DNA of 64,000 nt from a virus: the IMG/VR virus record IMGVR_UViG_3300025010_000028, positions 62,001 to 126,000 of that record. One strand, given 5' to 3'. A model generated the notes under the pieces. The model was not told the origin of the DNA and ran no database searches. It saw nothing but the letters and a program-made list of their open reading frames with translations. Below, in pieces: positions 25,832 through 35,600 of the stretch. Made by a program: the position numbers and the translations under genes. Within the stretch, counting starts at the first letter, position 1. Each line of letters opens with the position of its first letter.

Positions 25832-28465
25832 GTGGTTCAAAATACCAGAGATTATAGTAGTAGTTATTCAATAAAAGATTTTTCCCTTAGTCTAATTAAA
25901 AAATATTTTGATACCGATGATGTTAATCAACTTAATATAGGGTTACTAGGTTATACTACTGAAATGATAAGTACAATTGGTGAAGATAGTTTTAATACTA
26001 TAACTACACTTATACCAGAAATATTCCCAAATAGAGCAAATCTACCAGAATCAATATATAATTACGCATCTATGTTCCAAATAGATAATATTTTTGCAAC
26101 ACCATCACAAATGGGATTGATAATATTTGTAAATGAAGATGATATTATTAGATTGGGAACTAATAAGGGTTCATTTATTGAATTTATCTTAGATTCAAAT
26201 ATGATTATAGATGTTGAAGGTATTCAATTTATGTTAGACTATGATATTAAAATTACTGCTACAAAACAGCTTGGTGAATATATTTATGTAGCATCTTATA
26301 ATTTAAATTTCAATAATACAATCAGTGATATTAATAATCCTTATATTAAAATAAAAAGAATTAATTATAATAATAGTAAGTATTTAGGTTTATTAGTTAA
26401 AGTTAGACAGATAAATAAATTTATTAAAAATGAGCATATTATAACTAATGATAAAATAAACTATCCAACAATTCCAATAGAATTTAATGATTATTTAGCA
26501 AATTTTGAAATATTTTATAAAGCTCCAGATTCTAGTGAATATATTCAAATGCAAAAAAAATTAATTAATACATCTCCTTTAAAAGACCCTTTTTGTTATT
26601 ATTCTTTTAAAGATGATGGGCAAATTAATATATCATTCACACCATTAGATTATTATTTTCAACCAAAATTTAATTCAGAATTATTAATTTATGTATATAA
26701 TACTATTGGGAGTAAAGGTAATTTTCCTTTATATGAAGGTAATAATATTTTAATAACACCTAGTTCTAACATATATGAATATAATAAAAATATAATCCTA
26801 TTTGCTATTGCACAAACTGAAAGTAAATTAGGTTTAGATACATTGTCAAAAGATGATTTACAGGCAAAGACAGTTGAAAAATTTTCTACTGTAGAATCAT
26901 ATAGTAATGAAAATGATCTACAAATATATTTTGATAATTTAAAATATAAATATGATTCACAAATGTTATTTATTAAAAAAAGAAATGATATGTTAGAAAG
27001 ATTATTTGGGTCATTTATATTATGTAAAGAAACTGATGGAAATATATACAGTACAAATTCTATACATTTAAAATTAAACCCATCTGATTTTGATTTAGAA
27101 TATGAGCAATCCGGAAGGTTTATATTAAAACCCGGTCACTTATTTAAATATGTTAATGATAGTATAGATACAGGAGAAATAATCCCATCATTAACGGTTA
27201 ATAGTGATTTAACACTTTTACAATATGATTTTATTTATACTAATCCGTTCTTAATAACAATGACAAAAAGCCCAGCTATAGTAGGATTTTTTTTAAATTC
27301 TATATTAAAAACGTTACAATTAGATTTTAGTTATGTTAATAGTAATTCGATTGTTCAATTTATTTGTAGTAATTTAAATATCAGTAGAAACGCTTTAATC
27401 GGAGAAGATTATTATAAATTATCTATTAATATAACACCAACTTTTGATTTAAATATAGTTACCGATGAATTTACTGATATTATTACAGCAGCCTCTCTAG
27501 TTATTAAAGTAATAGGGGTTTTTATGGATGGAAGTGAAACATGCTATATTGATTTTAATTTAAGTAATTATGACGAAGAATTAAATCTATTTACATTTGA
27601 TTCGTTATTACAAACAGATGATTATATAACATTAGATGAAAAAATAAGAGTTATTAATGTTAAGGATATATTAACTAGTGAACAGGGAATAAAATTGATT
27701 CCTATGAGTAAATCAATTATAAATATTTATGTATTTTATAAATATTCTGATAGTAATATCACTCATAAATTTAATTATATTACTGATTTACAAAACTTTA
27801 CCTTAACAAATATGTATTCTACAATAGATGAAAAAATTGATTTTATAAAACCATTAAATTTAATTACAAGTAAAATAAAATATGTTCAAATTGATGAATT
27901 AAATTATTATATACTTTTAAATTTTTTTCCTTTTGTAAAAGCAGAAACAATGAAAAATAATGACAAATATAATGATTTTATAAATAAATTATTTTTGAAT
28001 TATAAAAATATGGAAGATGTGGTTAATCTAGTTACCAATAATTATTCAATTGATATTAAATTTTATAACACATATGGATATTCTAAAAACTTTATAGTGG
28101 GAGAGGAACAAGAATTATTAGATAAGGTTAATTGTAAAATTTGGTTTAAAGTAAAACCAATTATTAATAATGATGAGGAAACTTTAATACAAAAATTAAA
28201 ATTATATATTAAGAGTTATATTGAAAATATAAATATTAAAGGAAATAATTCATTCTATGTATCTAATTTAATTACAGCAATTAAAACAAATATAAGTGAA
28301 GTTAATTACCTTAAATTTGTTAAAATAAATGACTATGATTCATCAATACAAGTCATAGAGAATAGGGCAGTTGATATAACAACTTTAACTAAAGAAGAAC
28401 AAAAAAATTATATACCTGAATATTTAACCATTAATATTGATGATATAATTATAGAAATAATATAG
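25832..28465 (+). CDS. Baseplate wedge-like protein (gp6/J-like)
   Basis: 877 aa from GTG at 25832; AGGA lies 10 nt upstream, whereas the GTG at 25823 is too close to it. The N-terminus VVQNTRDYSSSYSIKDFSLS, the GLLGYTTEMI block and FPNRANLPESIYNYASMFQ match the pattern I remember for baseplate wedge proteins of large Bacillota myophages. The C-terminus has ITAIKTNISEVNYLKFVKIN. It should polymerise around the hub and link it to the outer baseplate. It nearly abuts the upstream structural gene. Confidence 0.6.
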   Translation: MVQNTRDYSSSYSIKDFSLSLIKKYFDTDDVNQLNIGLLGYTTEMISTIGEDSFNTITTLIPEIFPNRANLPESIYNYASMFQIDNIFATPSQMGLIIFVNEDDIIRLGTNKGSFIEFILDSNMIIDVEGIQFMLDYDIKITATKQLGEYIYVASYNLNFNNTISDINNPYIKIKRINYNNSKYLGLLVKVRQINKFIKNEHIITNDKINYPTIPIEFNDYLANFEIFYKAPDSSEYIQMQKKLINTSPLKDPFCYYSFKDDGQINISFTPLDYYFQPKFNSELLIYVYNTIGSKGNFPLYEGNNILITPSSNIYEYNKNIILFAIAQTESKLGLDTLSKDDLQAKTVEKFSTVESYSNENDLQIYFDNLKYKYDSQMLFIKKRNDMLERLFGSFILCKETDGNIYSTNSIHLKLNPSDFDLEYEQSGRFILKPGHLFKYVNDSIDTGEIIPSLTVNSDLTLLQYDFIYTNPFLITMTKSPAIVGFFLNSILKTLQLDFSYVNSNSIVQFICSNLNISRNALIGEDYYKLSINITPTFDLNIVTDEFTDIITAASLVIKVIGVFMDGSETCYIDFNLSNYDEELNLFTFDSLLQTDDYITLDEKIRVINVKDILTSEQGIKLIPMSKSIINIYVFYKYSDSNITHKFNYITDLQNFTLTNMYSTIDEKIDFIKPLNLITSKIKYVQIDELNYYILLNFFPFVKAETMKNNDKYNDFINKLFLNYKNMEDVVNLVTNNYSIDIKFYNTYGYSKNFIVGEEQELLDKVNCKIWFKVKPIINNDEETLIQKLKLYIKSYIENINIKGNNSFYVSNLITAIKTNISEVNYLKFVKINDYDSSIQVIENRAVDITTLTKEEQKNYIPEYLTINIDDIIIEII

Positions 28466-28522
28466 ATACTAAAAACAATATAATAAAAAACCAACGGGTA
28501 TTTTTGAAGGGAGAATGAAATT

Positions 28523-29698
28523 ATGAGTATTTTTAATAAAACTGAAAGACAAATAGAACCTTTTTCCACTGGCATTAAGGAAATTTCTGATGCTTCTAAA
28601 AAAGCTAATAGTATAAGTATTTTTAATTTTTTAGAAAATCGAATTATCCGTGAGCATTGTGATATTATTGATGACAGTGCTAAAAAATCAGAAGAATTGT
28701 ATAATAAAAAAAAATCCTATGAACCTATTGTTAAAAGACAACTTCTTGAGTCACAAATTCTAAACAGAATTGATTCAATTAGTCATACTGGTAAAGATAT
28801 AATTTTTAAAGATATCATATTTGAGATGTTTAGAAAATCACTTTATATAGATGAAAGTTTTATTATGGAAAATTACGAAAATCTTAAATATGTAACTGAT
28901 AAATATATTAATGATAATGGTGGATATAAATTACTTGAGAGTTCAATTAATAGAACTAATTCACCTATATTAAAATCAATACAGGTTCTATGTGAAACTA
29001 CAACTAAAAGAACATGTAAAAGAAAGATTAAAGAATGTGGTAATAGTGTTGATAAAGAAAACGATTTGAATATTTTAAACTTTGAATTAAATGATGATGA
29101 AAAAGAAACATTTGATTTAAATAAAACTAAATTAGGTATTGATGAATTATCTGATTTAGTTAAAAACAAGGTATTAACTGTTGTACAAGATGAAAAAGCA
29201 CGACAGGAAAAAGAGGAAAATTTAATTAAAGATATTGAAGATGATATTAGTGATAAACTTGGAGATAATGATAATCCAGATGATAATAATGTTAAAGAAA
29301 CATTAAATAAAATTATAATAAATAAGAGTCCCATTGAAGAAACAACTTTATTCAATGCTCTATTACGACATTCATATAAAGAGGTCTTAGAGTCAATTGC
29401 TAGTTTAATACCTGGATTCACTGAACAGGAGAGAGAAGATAAGCGGCGATATAATGATTTTAAAGTTAGAACTACTTCTAAAGATGTCTCTAATGGAGAG
29501 TATAATCTTGATGAGGAGGTTAATCAAACTAAGCCCGATGAGGGATTTATAAAAGATGAAGAATATGATATTAATATGGATTTAGTTTTAGCCGAAGCTA
29601 TTACTAAATATACATTAATGGAATTATTATATACAATCCAGCTTGAGCAATATTCACATGACACAGTTCGTAAAATTTCTGAAAAATTAATTCATTAA
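28523..29698 (+). CDS. Unknown, probably virion-related protein (391 aa)
   Basis: GAAGGGAGAATG precedes the ATG. The protein is helical and very charged, with a K/E/D-rich central region (about 215-265) likely to be coiled coil. No enzymatic motif. It is the last gene of the plus-strand tail block and ends at a convergent terminator. A baseplate or assembly role is inferred from position only. Confidence 0.5.
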   Translation: MSIFNKTERQIEPFSTGIKEISDASKKANSISIFNFLENRIIREHCDIIDDSAKKSEELYNKKKSYEPIVKRQLLESQILNRIDSISHTGKDIIFKDIIFEMFRKSLYIDESFIMENYENLKYVTDKYINDNGGYKLLESSINRTNSPILKSIQVLCETTTKRTCKRKIKECGNSVDKENDLNILNFELNDDEKETFDLNKTKLGIDELSDLVKNKVLTVVQDEKARQEKEENLIKDIEDDISDKLGDNDNPDDNNVKETLNKIIINKSPIEETTLFNALLRHSYKEVLESIASLIPGFTEQEREDKRRYNDFKVRTTSKDVSNGEYNLDEEVNQTKPDEGFIKDEEYDINMDLVLAEAITKYTLMELLYTIQLEQYSHDTVRKISEKLIH

Positions 29699-29709
29699 CA
29701 AAAAAGAAT

Positions 29710-29743
29710 GTATAATAGATAGTATTAATACTATCTATTATAC
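29710..29743. terminator. Perfect 17-bp palindrome between convergent genes
   Basis: GTATAATAGATAGTATT and its exact complement sit between convergent genes and overlap the last codons of the minus-strand ORF. Confidence 0.7.
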
Positions 29744-30076
29744 ATTTCGTTTTATTTTAATTCTAATGACTTTATTTTCAATTATAAATTTAAATAAAAG
29801 GTCTATATTTATATCTATTTTAATAATAGATATAATATTGTATCTTATTTCTTGAATAATATCATTAGTTTTAATAATATTATTCAATTTTATTAAAATA
29901 CCATATTCAGTTCTCTGTATATTTTGTTGATACTTTTGATTTAACACAGTAAATAAATTGTCTAAAATATTATTTGTGTTAATAATTTTTTTATTTTGTT
30001 TTATTTTTCTTAATTCTGATTTTATATGGCCTGTTACATTATCATCGTCTATAAAGGCCAATGATGTTATATTCAT
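29738..30076 (-). CDS. Unknown protein (112 aa)
   Basis: AGGGGATGA precedes the ATG at 30076. It is isoleucine- and lysine-rich, with a basic C-terminus (VIRIKIKRNV) overlapping the terminator palindrome. It is 76 nt downstream of the RusA-like gene and probably co-transcribed. No family recognised. Confidence 0.5.
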   Translation of the reverse strand: MNITSLAFIDDDNVTGHIKSELRKIKQNKKIINTNNILDNLFTVLNQKYQQNIQRTEYGILIKLNNIIKTNDIIQEIRYNIISIIKIDINIDLLFKFIIENKVIRIKIKRNV

Positions 30077-30152
30077 TTTTTGTCATCCCCTTTTCTTAAT
30101 TTATTCATCTAATTGGTTGTTTATAAAAAAATTAATTTTTATTTAGGGTTTA

Positions 30153-30809
30153 TTAAATAATATCTTTTTTTATTATTTTCTCTTTGTTATCAGTATATAC
30201 TTTCCATTTTTCTATTTTTTTCTTATTAAATAAACAGTCATATTTATCCATATATTCTATATGTATTTCTATTCTTGGTTTACATGAATAAAATTTTCTA
30301 ACTCGCCCATCAACTATAAGACAATCTTCTATTATTAGATGTGTCTGCACCATATCTGAATAGGTTTTACCCGCATTATCCCAATCGGGTTTAGGTACTG
30401 CATATAATAATTTTAATTCAGATAACACCTTTTCTATTTTTGTCATTTGAGATGGTGTAGGTAAAAATAAATCACAATAAAATCTACAAGGTGTTGATAT
30501 TAAGTCCTTTAATTCTTCTGTTTGTTCTATAAATTCTTTAAATAAATTACTATAATTAAAGGCATCTTTAACATAAAAAGTTTTAGTAAAATTTGTGTAT
30601 CTGGCTCTCGGTGTTGCTTTTGGGTAAAAATAAAATATTAAATCTATTGAATTCCATTTAGCATTAATAATTTTAACTATTTTCTTCTTTATAGTTTCTA
30701 TATCATTTATTGATATTCTTAATTCTTTAATAAGATATAAAAATCTTTCATTAAAATCTTTTGGTATTGAACCATATTTAGTTAAATATTCTTTTATCTT
30801 TTTTTTCAT
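30153..30809 (-). CDS. RusA-like Holliday-junction resolvase
   Basis: 218 aa. It has the RusA order of motifs: PKATPRARYTNF near residue 62, then KPDWDNAGKTYSDMVQ, IIEDCLIVDGRVRK and a C-terminal RIEIHIEY strand. The Asp residues of PDWDN and of the IEDC/VDGRV strand match the metal-binding aspartates of the family. It would resolve branched DNA in recombination or packaging. An N-terminal extension of about 55 residues is unusual. It sits within tail genes. Confidence 0.8.
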   Translation of the reverse strand: MKKKIKEYLTKYGSIPKDFNERFLYLIKELRISINDIETIKKKIVKIINAKWNSIDLIFYFYPKATPRARYTNFTKTFYVKDAFNYSNLFKEFIEQTEELKDLISTPCRFYCDLFLPTPSQMTKIEKVLSELKLLYAVPKPDWDNAGKTYSDMVQTHLIIEDCLIVDGRVRKFYSCKPRIEIHIEYMDKYDCLFNKKKIEKWKVYTDNKEKIIKKDII

Positions 30810-30835
30810 TATTAATTATCTCCTAATTAAAATTA

Positions 30836-32587
30836 TTAAATACGGAATAGTGGTAAAATCTTTTCTCTAAGACTTTGAATAACATCATTAAAAGCTTCTT
30901 TAGGTAAATTTACAACTTTACCAAAAAATACTGAAAACATAGATTCTAATTTAATTAAAAAGTTTGGCTTAGTTAAATCTATACCGCACATTACAGCTAA
31001 AAAATCTATCATTCCTTGGTTTTCAAAAAATAAAGCTGGTTTAGTTGTAGGTGTTATCATTAAATTAGAGTAAAGGTCTTTTACCCCAATAGTAATTTTC
31101 ATTTCAGATGGTAAACCATCAACAGTCCATGCATCTCCACTACCACCTTTATCAATTTGAATAGAATCAATTATCCCCATTTCACATGAAAACCAACCTT
31201 TACTAAAAGCTTTAACTAAAAATGGATGAGCAAAACTATTAGCTGTGGATTGACGTGGTAAACCTAAAGTTAAAATATGCATTAATGGTACTAAAATATT
31301 TAAATATAAACTTTCTTTATCACCATATGGTGAAACTAAATTAATTGTTACATTATACGATTTATTATAATGGGAGTCCTGCCAAAGTTCTGGAAATAAA
31401 ATATTTGAACCTTTAAGAACAGCTGAAGACATTCCTAATAATCTAGAAAAAAAACCCTCACCATTATTATTAATCATTTTTTTACTTATTTCCTCCATAT
31501 TAACACCAAAAGATTTAGTTGCTTCATCAACACCTGATAAAGCTGCCGTATTAGTTAAAAATGAGAGTTCTTTCATTAAACCCTCCCCTGTTTCAAACAT
31601 TGATTGTAATTTAGAACTAGTTGTATTAGCCCCCATGGATTCACTGAATGAAGTATTTGGTTCCACATAGAATTGTATATAGTTAAAGTTACCGAAAAAT
31701 AACTCTTTGACATCATCCGTTACTTCTAAAGAAAATACAGATTTATTAGAACCTTCTTTATTTTTAGAAACATATCCTGTTTTATATTTATAATCGGTCC
31801 AATCATAATATTTATAAGTTGTATTTGTACCAAAAGCTTTTTTATTTTCAATACCTAAATAAATAGCACACATTCTACATAACAAATTAACATATCTCAT
31901 ATACTCAGCAAAATCATTAATAAAATCAAAATAACGAACATCAGTACTATTAGTTATATCATTTAACAAACTTTTAGAACTTTCATCAGTTTGCATCTTA
32001 GTAAAAAAGCTATTTAAAGCATCTTTTTGTGTTTGTGAAACATTTGGTAAATAATTAGGTCTCCCTGGTGTAAAAAAAACAATTGGGGATTCAGCAATTA
32101 TATTTTCTAAATACTTTCTACCTAAATCTAAACCATTATCATTAATTCTAAAGTCGGTTTGTTTAATAAATTGAAAAGGACAACCAAATAATCTAGTTGA
32201 TGCTGAAATTTTTTTACTGATATTTGCTTGCTGATTATATAACATTGTGATTATTGTTTCATCTAAACCCAAACTATCTTCAGTATCATTGGTACTATCA
32301 GTTGTAGTAGATGAATCAGTAGGAGTTGGAGATGGTTGAGGAACTGGTGCCTCTAAGTCTCTAATTAATTCAAGATATATACCACTACCTCCACCACCTG
32401 GGTTATATCCACAAACCCAACCCCTACCATCTTCTAATTTATACCATGTTTGATTACCAATATCAACTATACCTATCACAATAACTATTGAACCCGGAGA
32501 TAATGAACCAACTACTGGATTTGTTGTTCCTGCTGCGGAACGTATATTTAAATTTGATTTAGTAACTACTCTAACTTCCTGCTTCAT
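30836..32587 (-). CDS. SH3b-tail structural protein B
   Basis: 583 aa with GAGGGGG before the ATG. Residues 1-75 are the SH3b domain shared with protein A, followed by a P/T/S linker (75-105) and a long C-terminal region (LFGCPFQFIKQTDFRIND, LGRKYLENIIAESPIVF, FTPGRPNYLP) typical of a large-phage virion protein I remember beside tape-measure genes. A run near 330-400 includes a hydrophobic stretch. It is downstream of the tape-measure gene, so tail-tip or hub function is likely. Confidence 0.6.
   Translation of the reverse strand: MKQEVRVVTKSNLNIRSAAGTTNPVVGSLSPGSIVIVIGIVDIGNQTWYKLEDGRGWVCGYNPGGGGSGIYLELIRDLEAPVPQPSPTPTDSSTTTDSTNDTEDSLGLDETIITMLYNQQANISKKISASTRLFGCPFQFIKQTDFRINDNGLDLGRKYLENIIAESPIVFFTPGRPNYLPNVSQTQKDALNSFFTKMQTDESSKSLLNDITNSTDVRYFDFINDFAEYMRYVNLLCRMCAIYLGIENKKAFGTNTTYKYYDWTDYKYKTGYVSKNKEGSNKSVFSLEVTDDVKELFFGNFNYIQFYVEPNTSFSESMGANTTSSKLQSMFETGEGLMKELSFLTNTAALSGVDEATKSFGVNMEEISKKMINNNGEGFFSRLLGMSSAVLKGSNILFPELWQDSHYNKSYNVTINLVSPYGDKESLYLNILVPLMHILTLGLPRQSTANSFAHPFLVKAFSKGWFSCEMGIIDSIQIDKGGSGDAWTVDGLPSEMKITIGVKDLYSNLMITPTTKPALFFENQGMIDFLAVMCGIDLTKPNFLIKLESMFSVFFGKVVNLPKEAFNDVIQSLREKILPLFRI
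32369..32554 (-). repeat. Inverted SH3b-coding repeat, right arm
   Basis: Partner of 24444-24629. The stretch 32369-32473 matches 24525-24629 inverted, with one visible mismatch. Confidence 0.85.
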
Positions 32588-32620
32588 AGTATTAACCCCC
32601 TCTATATTTATAAATAAAAA

Positions 32621-32660
32621 ACATAATGGAAGATATAAATTTTATATCTTACCATTATGT
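32621..32660 (-). terminator. Intrinsic terminator after the tape-measure gene
   Basis: ACATAATGG and AGATATAA arms with complements on both sides of a short loop, and A/T tracts on both sides. Confidence 0.75.
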
Positions 32661-32692
32661 TTTTTTGGTTTTGATTTTAATTAACTGTTAAA

Positions 32693-35600
32693 TCATCTAC
32701 CTCTAGCTATTTTTTTAGCTGTAGTATAATCACGTTGTTCTTTATTATTACCAACACCATTTCCTTCATTTAAAGATTGAAAGAATGGACTAACAAATGT
32801 ATTTTTATGTTGTTGTGAATTTACATTGATATTATTAACTCGATCAGTATCACTTGTAGTGGGATTATTATTTACAGTAACTGTCATTTCTTTAGCAGCT
32901 ATTTCAGAAATACCTTTTGACGTTGTATTGGTATTTATTGCAATTTCCTTTAATACATTAACAATTTCATCCATTGATATATTTGAACTTTGTGTATTAC
33001 TACTAGTACTAATATAATCACCCATTCCACTATTTACACTTTCAAATATATTACGGTTATACTTAATTGCTTCACCTTTATATTTATTTGAGATAGATGT
33101 TGTTAAATCTCCTAGTCCGCCAGTAAATCTTTCTAAATTAACTTTATTATTAAGTATAATACTATTATCTTCACCAAAACCCCCAGGTAATGATTTTGAA
33201 TTACATGATAAACAAAAATCACCATTACCACCAAATTCAGGTTTCCATCCAGATAATTTAGAATAAGTATTGTTTATTCTATTAGCATATATTCCTTTAT
33301 TACCCCAATAACTCTTATTTTTAAATTCATTTAAAAAATGTTCAAATTCAGACATTCCACCGTTATTTGGATTGTATTTTTCTAAGAATGGTTTAATAAG
33401 AGCTGGTCCGGTATTAGCGAAATCAGCAAGAAATGCAATTGTTCTTGGATCTTTTATCTTATTAGTATCAACACCATATTTATATACTGGAGCCAAGTTC
33501 GTATCTCTAATATGAGATAGAGCCATTTCATTTTGAACTTTTTGACTTATACTCATATTATCACCAAGAAATTTTTTCAATCTTGCTCTTTGGCTATCAT
33601 TCCAGGGATTTTGATTACCCCAATCAACTTGATTAGCAAAATAATTAGCTTCACTATTACCAGGCAATTGTTCATACATTCTTTGCATTAATGATTTGGC
33701 ATTATTACCTCTCCACTGTAAAATACCTACAGATGGAGAAATTCTTCGTCCTGTAGATGCATTAGTATCATTATTAGAACTAGTATAATCACCTGATGAT
33801 TCTGAACCTATAGATAATTCTAAGGTTTTCTTTAAAATGACTTCTTGTAAATTCTTAGGAATAAAATTAGATAAACTACTTGATTCAGATGTTGATATTG
33901 AAACATTGAAATCATTACTAGTTCCTTCAATGTCATCCCATGATAATTTTTTATTTGTTCCAAGCATTACATTTTCGTTATATATTGTAAAAGCCTCTGA
34001 CATTTTGGTGAATAGATCCATTACAGATAATTGTTTTTGTTCAGAAATAATATTACTATTTGTTGATGAAACTATATTAGGGGGTAAAACTCCACCATTA
34101 TAACTAAAAGCCCACCCCTGTCTAGCTTCTTTAGTAATTTTATTAAAATCATATGGTTTAGAAAATTTAGAACCTCTAGGATCATTTATTAAAACATTAC
34201 CTTTATCATCTCTTCCAACGGCAACAACAAAGTGCCCACCAGGTGTAAATGGGGATTCATTTAATGAATAGGTATCTCTTTTACCTGATAGGATTACTGG
34301 CATACCTTTATTAATATAATTAAGCATATTTGAAGGGTTGATTGTTTCTTTATTTAAACTAAAGTCCCTAGCAACCCTATCAAAATAACCCCATGTTGTG
34401 CCGTCATTTGTACTATACCCACCCTCTTGAGCTAATTTAGCCATTTGGGGTGGTTCGTATTGTTTACCTGTTAATTGACTAACAACCATTGCCATAGAAG
34501 TTGGTCCACAACCTCTAGCAGATATTGTTGGGTGAACTGAATGACCTGAACTTAAATCATAAGTTGAATTACCCCATCTGTCATCATACTGTGAGTAATA
34601 TTTGAAATTATTAAGCTTATTTGGCTCTTCACCAAAACCACCATTTCCATTCCCACCTCTTCCACTAAAGAATGATGATGAACCATTGTATCCATCTTTA
34701 GAAAAATATTTTTTAATACCACTAATTTTATTATTTGCATAGTCAGATAGAGATAAATTATTACCATCTTTATCTTTAAATCCTAGTAATTCACCTAACC
34801 AATTATCTAAACTTTCAAATGCTTTTGGGAGTTTCTCAGTTAATTCTTTCCATTTCTTTTCAGTAAATGCTTTTGTGTTATCCCAATAAAATTTAGCACC
34901 ATCAGCAATTTCTTTCCAACTATCTCTAATACCTTTTATAATTCCCTTAAAACCTATATTAAATCCTTCTGTAAAACTAACGTCATTTCCTTCTTCATCT
35001 TTATATCCAAATAATTTACCTAAAGTATTATTAGTATCAGTTAAAGATTTAGAAACAAAACCTTTCATATTAACCCACTGCTTATTACTATTTTCTTGTA
35101 AATCTTCCCAATTTTTAGATAAACTATTCTTAATTGTTTTCAACCGTTCATTTGTATTAAAAAATGCTCCAGAAATATCATTACCCATCATATTAAAACC
35201 TCTACTAAAACCTCCTTTAAAACTATCCCAATTCTTAGATAAACTAGTGCCAATGTTATGTCCTGTTCTTAAAGCAAAATTTTTACCTACATTCCATTGT
35301 TTTTTACTATCATCCCAATTTTTAGATAAAAAATCTTTAGTTTTAGACAAAGGATTACTGATAAATTTCTGGAAGAAAGTTTTATTTTGCCTATCGTTAT
35401 AAGCATTTAAAGATAACTCAGTACCATTCTCTTCATTATATTTATTCTTATCATCTTCAAATACCTTTTTATTTAATTCTAATTTATTTAATTCTTCAGA
35501 TGAAGCTAATGTTGAATAAATTGTTGTAGCAACATATTGTTTTAAACTCATACCGGTTTGTTCATTAAATATTTCTGATATTATATCTATTACAGGAAAG

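Noticed and set aside
28873-29421. 182-codon minus-strand frame opposite the 391-aa gene
   Set aside because: Shadow of the sense gene; low-complexity Ser/Leu composition and no start signal.
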